Assembly (NCBI GenBank): GCA_028456385.1
Contig: JALNQF010000408.1
Location: forward strand, 1 to 33,716
Source: Ophiosphaerella korrae
Taxonomy: Eukaryota > Ascomycota > Dothideomycetes > Pleosporales > Phaeosphaeriaceae
Direction of reading: 5' to 3'
Length of the DNA: 33,716 nt
Part shown: positions 21,690 to 32,899 of the stretch, piece by piece
Layout: every line of letters begins with the position of its first letter
Position numbering within the stretch: position 1 is the first letter of the stretch
Translations under genes and position numbers: made by a program
The notes under the pieces: model-generated
Told to the model about the DNA's origin: nothing
The model's input: the letters and a program-made list of their open reading frames with translations, nothing else
Database searches by the model: none

Positions 21690-22800
21690 ATTTAGTTATT
21701 GCAAGAAGCGAAGCGTAAGTAGCGCACAGTCTAGCTAATATAATAGTAGAAAGTTTAACTAAAACAAGTAAAGCCCCTAAGAGTAGTTACAAGTCTAATA
21801 GTACTATATAGGAAATAATTAAGGACTGAATTAATAACTTGATTTTAGACAAAGAAGACATAAAGATAGTAATTAACGCCTTAGAAACGTAGAATAAGGA
21901 ACTATAGGACTATACAAAATAGAATAAAGTATAGATTAAGGTAATTATTAAAGGCTAGAATTAGATAAAACTAATTACACAACGTCTAGCAATAAGTGCG
22001 ACTAAGAAACTACCTAAGATACCTGTCCTTAAGAAGTTCGATAGGATAAGAGAGAAACTAAGACCCTTTATTGCTTTAGCTTAACTCTAGATAGATGTAT
22101 AAGTACTACACTTCGACATAGAAAAAAAGAAGGTAATATATATTAGGCTACACCTCGAGGAAGACGTAATAAGATAGTACAAACTATACTAGACAGACTA
22201 CATAACACACTCTCTAATAACCTAGAAGGATAAGACAAGAGCTATCTTTAGAAGTTACGAATACTTTACTAAACGAATAAGAGTAGTATTTAGAGACACA
22301 GACGTTACACGACAAGCTAAAGAATAGCTAGAGAAGCTTATATAGAACTAGAGTGTTCCTAAGTATATATTATAATTTAAACAACTATCCTAAAACATAG
22401 AATAGAACAAGTCCGTATTAATGTTACAATTTAAAGAAAGACTAAACTCTAAGATTTAATACAAGATAATCTATATAGAGAAACTAAGGACACTAGAAGC
22501 CCTAAAGCAATAGGTAATACAAATTAACAATAATCTTTAAGAATAGAAAAAGAACAAGTATAGCACCTAAAATAGAAATTAGGATGCTAGAGACCTTATA
22601 ATCCTTAACGCTAACAAGGATAGGAAGAAAAAGAAGAGCAAAGACTTTACGTGCTTTAACTATAGTAAAAGGGGCTACTACGTAAAAGACTACTAGTTAA
22701 AGAAGAAATAGGATATAGCATATTATAAATGCGGGAAACTAGGACACTTTATAAAAGACTATAAGAGTAAAGACCTAAAAAAAGAAACTTAGTTAAAAAC
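21690..22800 (+). pseudogene. Copy B gag part with two CCHC zinc knuckles
   Basis: The frame carries a long charged gag region (for example KIPVLKKFDRIREKLRPFIA at about 22015-22075). It then shows two zinc knuckles between 22652 and 22762: CFNYSKRGYYVKDY and YYKCGKLGHFIKDY. Each should read C-X2-C-X4-H-X4-C; cysteines and one histidine have become tyrosine, the expected RIP change. Knuckles bind the element's RNA. The start codon is not clear because ATG is easily lost to RIP. The frame is the same as the pol domains that follow. Confidence 0.85.
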
Positions 22801-25800
22801 AACTAAGAAGAAGAAGGAAGTACTATAAGCACAGGCTAAACCTTAAGAGAAGGTAGCTAGGAGTAAAGAAATATAATATACAATACTCTATTAGACCTTT
22901 TATTATAAAGACGACTGCTATATATACCTTTCTAGTAAGTAAGGAGTAAGATACTTCTTATAATAGAGATATAGAGTAGTAGTAACAAAAGAAAGAACAA
23001 AAGCGTAGCTAGAAGAGATAGTACACGTAATAGACCTACTAATAGAAGACTTAGAAAGGGAAGAGCCCTTAGTACTATTAATCTAGGCTAAAGGACTAGC
23101 ACTAGATAAAGAGACTACTACGGCTTCCTCTAAAGGACTGCAAGAAAGTAAGAAATAGGTTAGTATAAGAGGAATAGAGTATACCTAGCTAATAATATAT
23201 AGCTATAATAGCTACACAATAATAGATATAGAAGAATATAACAAAAAATAGAAGTTCGTTTAGAAATACTTACTAGTTATAAGTATAGAGGAAGCGTACG
23301 AAGACTAGAAAGAATACAATCCTAAAGAAACAAAGTTTATGCTATTTTAAGAATAGATAAAGTAATATATAGTTATAGTAAGAAGAATACCTATAGAAAA
23401 AAAATAGTAGTATCTCGTAAAGAGAATACGATAGATTAATAAAGCCTATACACTAAGAATACTAGTAGCGTACTATATCCTAATAATAGATACACCTAGA
23501 AGAGATAAGTACTAGAAAGGAGATAACAAAGTAATAGATCTAAAATATCTAGTACACTTTAAAGTATTATAGTTAGTATACTTAGATAAGAATTGTACTA
23601 TATATAGGAACTCTAAAGCAAACAACAATATATAGCCTATAAGAAGAAAAAGATATAACTATACAAGAGTAATCCTAGTAGAAGACATTTAAGGATAGGA
23701 AATAATCCTAGAAGACAGATACGTAGTAATAAGACCTAGCCTAAAACTATCTAAGAAATGCGTCTAAGGAGGACTATAGTACAAATACATATATAATAAA
23801 TATCTAAAATATAAAGAGTATAAGCTTAAAGTAGGCTTATAGCTATAAAAGAATAGACAATTTACTAAAACGCCTAAGTAAGAACAGCTAGAAGGTATAG
23901 GAGGCCTACATATTACAAAGAAAGGTACATACTAAGGAAGAGAAGTACAATTAATAATTAATAGTAGAGCTACAAAGAACTTTATATTAAAGAAGTTTGT
24001 AGAAACATAAAGAATAAAGTATATAACAAAGAAATACCCTTAATAACTAAGTATAATTAAAGGAAAACTATTCTAAGAACCTATTAGGTTCAAGATAGTT
24101 TTCTCTACGCTTAAATTAGAAGGGATAACAATTAAAAATATAGTTATAGATATAACAACAATCGATAACGAGTAAAATATAATATTAGGTATACTATAGT
24201 TATAGATAACTAACCTACATATCAATTAGAGAATAGGGAAAATTAGTTATAGTAAAACTAATACGTTAAAAGCTAATATAAGCACCTATAAAGGAGAATT
24301 CCTAAAAGAATACAAGAAATAGGAAGAATAGCTTATAGAGCTAGAAGACTACCTTCTAGAATATTAACTATAGGACTTAGCGATAGAACTAGAAGAAGGA
24401 AGAAACCTAAGATAGAGCCTAGTCTACTAAAAAACAGGAGAAGAATCTAAGATTAAACGAGCGTTTATTTAGACTGCAATAAAAAAAGGATAGATAAGAG
24501 AATCTAAATCCTTAGTAGTATATAGACTTATATTCGTAGATAAAAAGAGAATAAATAATAAAAGACTCTACGTAGATTTTAGAAAAACTAACGCAATTAT
24601 AAACAAGAACTAATACCTACTACTATAAATAGATAGAATATAAGATAAACTATAAAAAGTAAAGATCTTTATAAAGCTAGATATCTAAAACGCCTACTAT
24701 TAGATTAGAATTAAAGAAGGTAACAAATAGAAAATAGTATTTAGAACATAGTATAGACTATATAAATACTTAGTTATACTATTTAGCTTAACAAATACAC
24801 TAGTAGTATTCTAAGAAAAGATTAATATAGTACTAAGAGAGTACTTAGATATATTTATATTTGTATACTTAGACAATATCCTTATATTCTTAGAAATAGA
24901 GGAAGAATACGTACAACACGTGCACAAAGTATTAAAGAAACTAGTAGAAAATAAACTATTTCTTAAAATAAGAAAATACGAATTCTACACAAAGGAAATA
25001 GATTTCCTAGGATTTATTATCGAACTAGGAAAAATCAAAATAGACCTAGGGAAGATTAAATTAATTAACGAATAGCTAACACTAAAAAACTTAAAGGAAG
25101 TACAACAATTTTATAGGCTAGCTAACTTTTGTAGAAAGTTAATAGTAAGATAGTATAAAGATATAGAACTAATAATAAGGCTTATAAAAAAGGACACGCT
25201 ATTTAAATAGATAAAAGAATATAATAAAGTATTTAACAAGATTAAAAAGAAGTTTATAGAAAACTTAGTTATTAGAATGTATAACCTAGACCTACTAGTA
25301 ATAGTAAAAACAGACGCATCTAATTTAGTCTATAGAATAGCACTAATACAAGAAGACCTAGAGACTAAAAAAGAATATTTAGTTAAATACTTCTCTAAGA
25401 AAATAAAGATAGTAGAACTTAACTATCTAATCTATAACAAGAAAATACTAGCAATCTATAAAGTATTTAAATAATAGAGAGTATACTTACAAGGAGTAAA
25501 ATATTAAACGAAGGTCTATATAGATTATAAGAATCTTATAGGATTTATAATAAATAAAGAACTATTATAACGCTATATAAGATAGTAGGAATATCTATTA
25601 ATATTTAATATAGAAATTATACATATAAAAGGGAAAGACAACTAGTTTATAGACGCCCTTAGTAGAAGACTAGACTTATAAGAAGAAGTAAGCGCTACTA
25701 GTACAATCTTAGTTAAAAACAAAGAAGGACATTTAGTCCTAAATACACCTAAAATAGCTATAACACTTAAAAGAAAAAGTAGCGAGCTAGACAAATAGAT

Positions 25801-27960
25801 TTAGAAAACAACACAAGAAGTATCTAAAGAAATAGAGAAACTAGAAATCTATAAAGGACTCGCACAAGCACATAGAAGAATATATATTCTAAGGAAAATC
25901 TAAAGAGAATTTATATAATAGTTTTATAAACTACTAGTATATAGATACTAAAGGATTAACAAGACCCTAGATAGGTTACTATAAGATTACTATATCCTAA
26001 AAGTAAGACAACTAGTAATAGAAATACTACGAGACTATACAGAATACTAAAGGAATAAGCATAATAGATATACACTATATAGGATATTACAACTAGTAGA
26101 AGTACTAGAATAACTATAAGGAGTTATTACAATAGACTTTATTACAAAGTTACCTAAGTCTAAAGACCTAATATTAGGAGTTAAGTATAATAGAATTTTA
26201 ATAATAGTAGACAAACTTACAAAGTATATATACTTTAGACTATACAAGGAAAAAAGTAAGATAGAAGTTACTATATACTAGGTTCTAGAAACTATAATTA
26301 GTTAATATAGACTACTAGATAAGATTATTATAGATAGAGATATACGATTTACATTAAAACTATAGGGAATAATAACAGCGTAATTAGGAATTAGATACGT
26401 AATATCTACAGTATATTATCTATAGATAGATAGACAATTAGAATAAATAAATTAGATAGTAGAACAGTACTTAAGATACTACCTTAACTATAACTAGAAT
26501 AACTAGGTATAGTTACTACCTATAGTACAGTTAGTATACAACAGCGCAAAGAATATAGTAATAAAAGTATTACTCTTTTTTGCAAACTATAGATTTGAAC
26601 CTAGCGCATATAGAACACTAAGAACTAAAATATCTTAGTCTCTAAGAAGAGAGAACTTCGCTAATAGGCTAAGAGATATATATAATCAACTAAGACAAGA
26701 CGTAGAGTTCCTACACGATTAGATAGTAAAATACTATAACAAGAAGTATAAATAGGGACCTTAATTTAGAAAGGGAGAAAAAGTATAGTTAGTTAAGAAG
26801 AATATTAAGAGCAAACAACCTAGTTTAAAACTAGACTACGTTAAGATAGGACTATACAAAATTAAGAAGAAAATCTTACTAGTTATATTTAGACTAAAGC
26901 TACTAAACAAGATAAAGATATATCTAACATTCTACGTAGCTCTACTAGAACAAGTATTATAAGAAGTAGAACTACTAGTGTATAAAGTAGACACGTACAG
27001 AGAATAAGAAGAATAGGAAGTTAAAGAAATCTTACAACACTAGTTCTATAATAGCAAGAACTACTACCTAGTAGAATAGATAGGTATAGACAAAAAAGGA
27101 TAACTATAGGAGAAAACATAGGAACTAGAGGACAACCTTAATTACCCTAAGAAACTAGAGGAGTTCTAAAGTTAAAACCCTCTAGAACGCCTAGCAGTAA
27201 ACTAAGAGAACTAACATTACTAACAATAAATAGAGAGATAATAAAGATATTTAGTGTAGGACCTACTATAGTAACACTAAACGCCTTATCTAAGTCTAGC
27301 TTAGCTTTAAGAGCTACTAACTACTTAGCTAATTTCTTATTATTTAAGGCCTTTATCTTACAAAGACAAGAGAGATAAGCTTAATTCTCTACTAGCTTAC
27401 TCTACGCAAGCTCCTAGATACGCTTACGCTTAGCTTTAGCCTCTATAATTTAAGATAGTAATTTCTCTTAAGTTTAGTTAACGGCTTTCCCTATTATTAT
27501 TAAGCCTAGACGCAAGAATAAGTATAATAAACGTACACTTAGAAAGAGAAACACTAGATATATTACAAGAACTATACATATTCGCACGAATATACGCCTT
27601 ATAAGCCCTACTATCGTTTGCAGAAATAATACAAAGAAGGGACTTAGGATTTAATTTAAGAGAAGTATAATAAGAACAAGGAAATATTTCGATACTATTA
27701 CGCAACACACAATTAGTAAGGAGATAGTAACAACGTGTAGATAAAATAGTTATAAGGGAGGATAAAGAACTCTATATTAATAAAGAAACTAGATTAATAA
27801 CTCTAGCTCTAGGATAGGTAAACTAGGACCCGCCTAGGAAGAGAAATAGTGTTACAGGTGTAACAGAGGAAATCAAGATAGAACTAATTAGTCCTAACTT
27901 AAGTACTAACAAAGTATAAGACGAGTAGAGTAATAATCTCGATTAAGAGATAATACACAA
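22801..27960 (+). pseudogene. Copy B pol: protease, RT, RNase H, integrase, chromodomain and C-terminal extension
   Basis: The domains follow in one frame. The protease site NSRA is at 23960-23971 (family D-S-G-A) and RT runs about 24520-25130 with YLDN at 24866-24877. RNase H starts with TDASN near 25310 and holds the longest stop-free run, 25277-25474. The integrase zinc-binding end is near 26040 (RNKHNRYTLYRILQL), its core has GVITIDFITKLPKS near 26120 and IIIDRDIRF near 26330, and a GPY-like module lies near 26840. The chromodomain (about 26997-27166) has YYLVE, IGIDKKG and ELEDNLNYPKKLEEF. Past TAA 27167, probably a former CAA, the same frame continues as coding-like sequence into the 3' LTR. 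Acidic active-site residues are lost, so it is inactive. Confidence 0.88.
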
Positions 27961-28277
27961 CTAGGACACCTAGACTAATCTATAATCTATAGACTCTTAG
28001 CAGCTATAGATTATAGATTAAAACAATCTATAATCTGTTTATCTTAGTAGCTATAGATTACAGATTACGCTAAGTATATAGTTAGTAAGATACGCATTAT
28101 TAGGATAGTATTAGTAATTTAATCCTTTAACTATAGAACGCTAATATAAGATAGTTGCAAAACATCTTCTATTATTTATAGTTATTATAGATCCTAACAC
28201 AAACTTTTATTATTATCTCTTAATTTACTAACCTCTTATTAGGTATTAGGAAGTTGACCCTAGTAACCTACGTTACA
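27850..28277 (+). repeat. 3' LTR of copy B
   Basis: 428 bp from TGTTACAGGTGTAACAG to CCTACGTTACA, with both TG...CA ends preserved. It pairs with 21254-21681 and is followed by the target duplication CTTTA. Confidence 0.93.
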
Positions 28278-28282
28278 CTTTA

Positions 28283-29376
28283 GGTCTTTACTTTTATAGT
28301 CTTTTGTAAAGTGTCTTAGTTTCCTATACTTATAGTATACTATATCTTTTTTTAACTTAGATCTATAGTTCTTTGCGTAGTAGCCTAGTTTACTATAGTT
28401 AAAGTACGTAAAGTCTTTACTCTTTTTTCTCTTTTTATCCTTGTTAGCGTTAAGGATTATAGGGTCTCCCTTGTTATAGTTTTAGGTATAACCTCTATAC
28501 TTGTTCTTCTTCTATTCTTAAAGATTGTTATCTATTTATATTACCTATTACTTTAAGGCTTCTAGTATCCTTAGTTTCTCTATATATATTATCTCGTATT
28601 AGATTTTTAAGTTAAGTCCTTGTTTAAATTGTAATATTAAGGCTAACTTATTCTATTCTATATTCTACGATAGTTATTTAAATTATAATACGTACTTTAG
28701 AACACTTTAACTTTATGTAAGCTTTTCTAGCTATTCTTTAGCTTATTAGGTAACGTCTGTGTCCCTAAATACTACTCTTATTTATTTAGTAAAGTATTTG
28801 TAACTTCTAAAAATAGCTCTAGTTTTATCCTTCTAGGTTATTAGAGAGTATATTGTATAGTCTATCTAGTAAGGTTTATACTATCTTATCGCGTCTTCCT
28901 TAAGGTGTAACCTAATATATATTACCTTTTTTTCTTCTATATTAAAGTGTAGTACTTGTACATCTATCTAGAGTTGTACTAAAGTAATAAAGGGTCTTAG
29001 TTTCTCCTTTGTTCTATTAAACTTCTTAAAGACAGGTATCTTAGGTAGTTTCTTTGTCGCACTTATTGCTAGACGTTGTATAATTAGTTCTATCTAATTC
29101 TAACCTTTAATAATAGCTTTAATCTATACTTTATTCTACTTTGCGTAATCTTGTAGTTCCTTATTCTATATTTCTAAAGTATCGATTACTATTTTTATAT
29201 CTTCTTTGTCTAAGATTAGATTATTAATTTAGTCTTTAATTGTTTCCTATATAGTGCTATTAGATTTATAACTACTCTTAGGGGCTTTGCTTATTTTAGT
29301 TAAACTTTCTACTATCGTGTTAGCTAGACTATGCGCTACTTACGCTTTGCTTCTCGCAATAACTAAATTAGTAAGG
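28283..29376 (-). pseudogene. Copy A gag, N-terminal part with zinc knuckles
   Basis: Read leftward from the 5' LTR it is nearly the same as copy B gag (21682-22780). The second zinc knuckle reads YYKYRKLRHFTKDY at about 28297-28350, with cysteines turned to Y and glycines to R. The frame stops at the copy B insertion and resumes at 21253 with no shift, because the inserted length including the duplication (7029 bp) is a multiple of three. Confidence 0.85.
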
Positions 29377-29803
29377 TATAACAGGCTACCTGTTATTAAC
29401 TATAGGTACCTATAATAGGGTTAGTAGATTAAGAGTTAATAGTAAAAGCTTAGGTTATAATCTACAATAACTTATAAACAATAGAAGATGTTTTGCAACT
29501 ATCTTGTATTAGTGTTCTATAGTTAAAGGATTGAATTACTAATACTATCCTAACGATGCACATCTTACTAACTATATACTCGTCGTAATCTATAATCTAT
29601 AGTTGCTAAGACTAGTAGATTATAGATTGTCTTAATCTATAATCTATTAATGCCAAGAGTCTACAGATTATAGATTAGCCTAGGTGTCCTAGTTATGTAT
29701 AGTCTCCTAATCGAGGTCGTTACCCTACTCGTCCTATGCTTCGTCAGTGCCTAGATCGGGACTAATTGGTTCTATCTCGATTTCTTCTATTACACCTATA
29801 ACA
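29377..29803 (-). repeat. 5' LTR of copy A
   Basis: 427 bp, from a RIP-altered TGTAACAGG-type end (reads TATAACAGG) at 29377 to CACCTATAACA at 29803 in plus orientation. It keeps more CA/TG than the other LTRs, so it is the best guide to the ancestral LTR. ATATT follows directly. Confidence 0.92.
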
Positions 29804-29914
29804 ATATTTAGTTGCAATTTTTTTATATAAGAAACCTTCTTCTAGTCTATATAACTTAATTTCTTTAATTATAGCTTAAATTAGGTCTATATTAGTAGAG
29901 TTATTACTTGTTAT
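29804..29914 (-). pseudogene. Fot1/pogo-type transposase, N-terminal fragment
   Basis: This continues the frame of 13966-15752 beyond copy A. It reads TSNNSTNIDLI, then EIKLYRLEEGFLYKKIATKY at the junction, with a typical HTH lead-in. ATA at 29912-29914 is a plausible former ATG. The first five bases, ATATT, are the target duplication. The element's outer terminal repeats could not be identified with confidence. Confidence 0.75.
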
Positions 29915-30660
29915 ATAAACTTAAGTTAAGTAAAAAGTATATATTACGTAAATATATATATTACGCGTAGAGATACGTTAATAATAAAACTTAAAAAACT
30001 TTTTTACTTACCTTACTAGGCCTCTATAACTACTTTTACCTATAAATAATATATAATATAATATAGTATAATAGTATAAAGTAATATAAAAATACCTCCT
30101 AGTTAGTATTAGACTTTCTAAATTATATATTAGGTATTCTAATTATTATAGCTAGCTACCTAAAAGTTAATATAATACTATATTAACTTAAGCTTATTAG
30201 GCTCTTCTATAAAGGTCTTACTTTTAATTAAATAGCTACGTACCTTTCTAAAACTTATAATATTAATATTATAGCTTAAACGCTCTAGTAATAATTCTAA
30301 AGTTAGAAGATATAAAAGTGTAGGCTTTCTACTAAAGTTAAAGAGCTAGCTAAGAAATATATATAAGTACTTTTCTTTAAAGTTAGGTTTAATAACTTAG
30401 ATATTATTATAAGTATATATATATAAGTATAGCTTAGAAATTAGGTTAGTACTTAGCTTAGTATAAGTAAGCCTATTAAAGCTCTTTATAGTATAAGTAT
30501 ATTAGCTAGTTTAAGTATAAGAGAGTATTATAAGTAAGTTACTACTTTCTTTACTAGTACTTTTAGTAGCGCTTATATTACTATATAAATATAAGTACTT
30601 ATTTAGTAATTAATACCTAGTAGATCTTCTATCTATAGTAATTATAGTAAAGTAATACTT
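29915..30660. other. RIP-mutated AT-rich DNA, unassigned
   Basis: This stretch has almost no CA/TG, no readable frame and no clear repeat partner within the window. The first part probably includes the 5' untranslated region and terminal repeat of the Fot1-type element. The remainder may be another old repeat or island sequence lost to RIP spread. Confidence 0.5.
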
Positions 30661-30745
30661 TTATATAATATATTCTACTACTAAGCTAGCTATACTACTA
30701 AGCTAGCTACTTTTTCTTAGAATTATAAATATTATATATAAAAAA
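30661..30745 (+). repeat. Left terminal inverted repeat of the second pogo-type element
   Basis: It matches the reverse complement of 32390-32474. It contains two near-tandem copies of ACTACTAAGCTAGCTA at about 30676-30709. Confidence 0.75.
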
Positions 30746-30849
30746 TTAATTTACTTAATAACTAACTATAGAATCTACGTATAATATACTTATAGTAGAT
30801 TTAGAATCTTTTTCTATATCTTTTTAGTATATATAAGTATTATACTCTA

Positions 30850-32340
30850 TCTTATTATAGTTTCTATAATACTATTAACTTAGTTAAGCCTATTAAGCCT
30901 ACTTACTACTACTACTACTATAAGCCTTCTTTACTCTCTAAGTTTTACTAGATACTTCTATAACTATATATAATACTCTAGTACTATACTCTAATATACT
31001 ACTATACTAAATCTACTTCTACTTACATATTTTATACTTTATTATCTTTACTAATTATATTTTAAGCTATATAATCTAGGAGCTTATAAGAGTATTTTAA
31101 TATAGTATAAGTTTAGCTCTTTTAATAAGCTATAAGAACTCTTACTAAGCTAATTCTAGTAATTATATAAAAGAGCTACTTATAAGCTTTAACTAAAAGC
31201 TAAATTTATGTATATTACTTAGAGTCTTATTAAAGTATATAGCTATACTTTAAAGTAATTAAAGACTTCTTATATATTAATAAAAACTAATCTAGATATT
31301 TTAATAGCTTTTTTATAATTTTTATATATAAATATATTAAAAAACGTATCTCTAATAGCTAGAAAGAAGCCTTCTTTATTAATATAGTAAATATATTAGT
31401 ATACTAAGTCTTATATATACTAAGAGTACTTAAGCTTTAATAGTAAGAAGTAGATAATATTAAGTAGCTAGAGAATATAAGATAAGTAAGCTAGTATATA
31501 AAGTATTAGAATCTTATTTTTAAAGTAGTAGTCTTTAAAATCTTAATTTAAGTAGCTAGTATAACTCTACTTAATATACTTTTATATATACGTTAAAGTA
31601 CTTTAACTACTTAAAACTAAGTATATTATTTATTTATCTATTTTTAGAGATAGAGATTTTCTAATTATATAGTATATCTATTTCCTTATACTAAGTAGAG
31701 ATATAAACGTATCCTTTATAGATAATAAATAGTAAGGTTATATAGCTAGTAGTATAAATACTTATAATAGCTATAACTTACTTATAATTACTTAGCTAAA
31801 TAAGATTAGGCTTTATATACCTCTCTAAGCCTATAATTACTTTTATTAATTTAATTATTTTTATCTAAAAGTAAGTCTTAATAAAGTTATAGATATTATT
31901 TAGATTAATACTATACGTTACTATTATATCTTATATAAGCTTAAACTACGCGTTAATAACTACTAAATCTTTTTAAAGTATTTTCTAGTAATCTTTTACT
32001 TAATTAAAAGCTATCTTAAGCTCTTCTATATATACTATAAAGTATAAAAGCTAGTTTTTCTTAACTAGCTCTTTACTACGCGCTACTAATAATTTATTAG
32101 CTATATCTACTACTTTATATAGCTAAGGAGTAAATCCTTTTAAATTAAAGTTAAGAATATATTATATAATAGTTTACTCTTCTATTATAGTAAGTTTCTA
32201 GTAGTTTAGTTAAGTAGCGCGTTAATAAGAGATTCTATAAAGCTAGTTAGAAAGCTACTAGTATTATATATTTAAATTTATAGTAGTACGTTATAAAGTC
32301 TAAAATTAGCTTAAAGTATAAGCTTAAAGTTTAAGTTTAA
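30850..32340 (-). pseudogene. Pogo-type transposase, RIP-inactivated
   Basis: The minus strand gives the family landmarks in order. GFTP*LYKVVDIANKLL and ARSKELVKKN near 32020-32140 correspond to the CENP-B-type HTH (usual MANKLLAARG...PVGKNW). NNIYNFIKTYFQIKI near 31865-31905 corresponds to DIYNFDETGFxxG, with the catalytic D lost. NYK*VIAII then GYVYIST follow in the DDE core. NKEGFFLAIRDTFFNIF and SRLVFINIQEVFNYFKVQL near 31200-31330 are the usual C-terminal part (the final Q being TAG). Stops sit at probable Q/W/R codons. It is a different family from the 13966-15752 transposase, which has another C-terminus. Confidence 0.75.
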
Positions 32341-32389
32341 TTTTACTTTCTTAATAAGTTAATTTATTACTTTATTAAAGCTATATTAT

Positions 32390-32474
32390 TATTTATATAT
32401 AATATTTATAATACTAAGAAGAAGTAGCTAACTTAGTAATATAGCTAGCTTAGTAGTAGAATACGTTATATAAT
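32390..32474 (-). repeat. Right terminal inverted repeat of the second pogo-type element
   Basis: It is the reverse complement partner of 30661-30745. It keeps ACG where the left copy reads ATA, so it is slightly less mutated there. Confidence 0.75.
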
Positions 32475-32523
32475 AATATAATAATACTATAATTTTTTAG
32501 TTTTTAGTAACTTTTATAAAGAA

Positions 32524-32899
32524 TACTATTATAAGTTAAAGCTTTACTTTATTTAAGTTAAATAAGCTTATAGTAGTAAGTAAGCTATATAAGCTATTTA
32601 AGCTACTTTACTATATATAAGTAGTTTAACTTAAGTAACTCTTTAATTAATAATTATCTTTTACTAATTTTTAAGCTTATATCTTATAATAGTTTTATCT
32701 TATATACTATAGTAAAAAATTATAAGTTTAGTATACTTTTAATTTATTTTATCTTATTTATTACTTTAATACTTATAATATTTTATAGTAAAATAACTTT
32801 ACTTAATAAAAGTACTACTTTACTATAATACTTTTAAGCTAAGTATTTAGTAGTTTATTAATTTAAAAGCTAATAATATTTCTAATATTTATACTAATA
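32524..32899 (+). repeat. 5' LTR of right copia element
   Basis: It begins TACTATTATAAG (former TG) and ends ATACTAATA (former ...ACTAACA). It matches 3566-4035 reversed, with at least two internal losses making it 376 bp against 470 bp. Confidence 0.6.

Larger units (their letters stand above)
21254..28277 (+). mobile_element. Ty3/gypsy chromovirus copy B, full length, inserted in copy A gag
   Basis: The LTRs are 21254-21681 and 27850-28277, both 428 bp, for a 7024-bp element. CTTTA flanks it on both sides (21249-21253 and 28278-28282). Joining the flanks restores copy A gag in frame just after its second zinc knuckle (KSKDL then KETQLK), matching copy B's own gag at the same place. It is the same family as copy A, in opposite orientation. 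Internal order is gag, protease, RT, RNase H, integrase, chromodomain and extension. Confidence 0.95.
15753..29803 (-). mobile_element. Ty3/gypsy chromovirus copy A, minus strand, interrupted by copy B
   Basis: The LTRs are 15753-16179 and 29377-29803, both 427 bp. Removing copy B and one target duplication leaves a 7022-bp element. The bases ATATT flank both ends (15748-15752 and 29804-29808), a perfect 5-bp target duplication. Outside the LTRs the Fot1-type transposase frame resumes exactly (ACT AAA TAT | AAT ATT), proving the insertion site. Internal order on the minus strand is gag (29370 to 28283), interruption, then end of gag, protease, RT, RNase H, integrase, chromodomain and the post-chromodomain region down to the 3' LTR at 16179. 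Confidence 0.93.
30661..32474 (-). mobile_element. Second pogo-type DNA transposon with about 80-bp inverted repeats, about 1.8 kb
   Basis: Inverted repeats at 30661-30745 and 32390-32474 match closely, differing mainly by transitions. Both contain ATTCTACTACTAAGCTAGCT and end inward at CTTAG(A/T)ATTATAAATATTATATATAAA. The transposase reads on the minus strand between them. Length and organisation suit a complete Fot1/pogo-size element. The target duplication, probably TA, is not distinguishable in such TA-rich flanks. Confidence 0.75.

Noticed and set aside
26047..26247. 66-codon minus-strand frame inside copy B
   Set aside because: It is the antisense shadow of the integrase domain, which is clearly coded on the plus strand.
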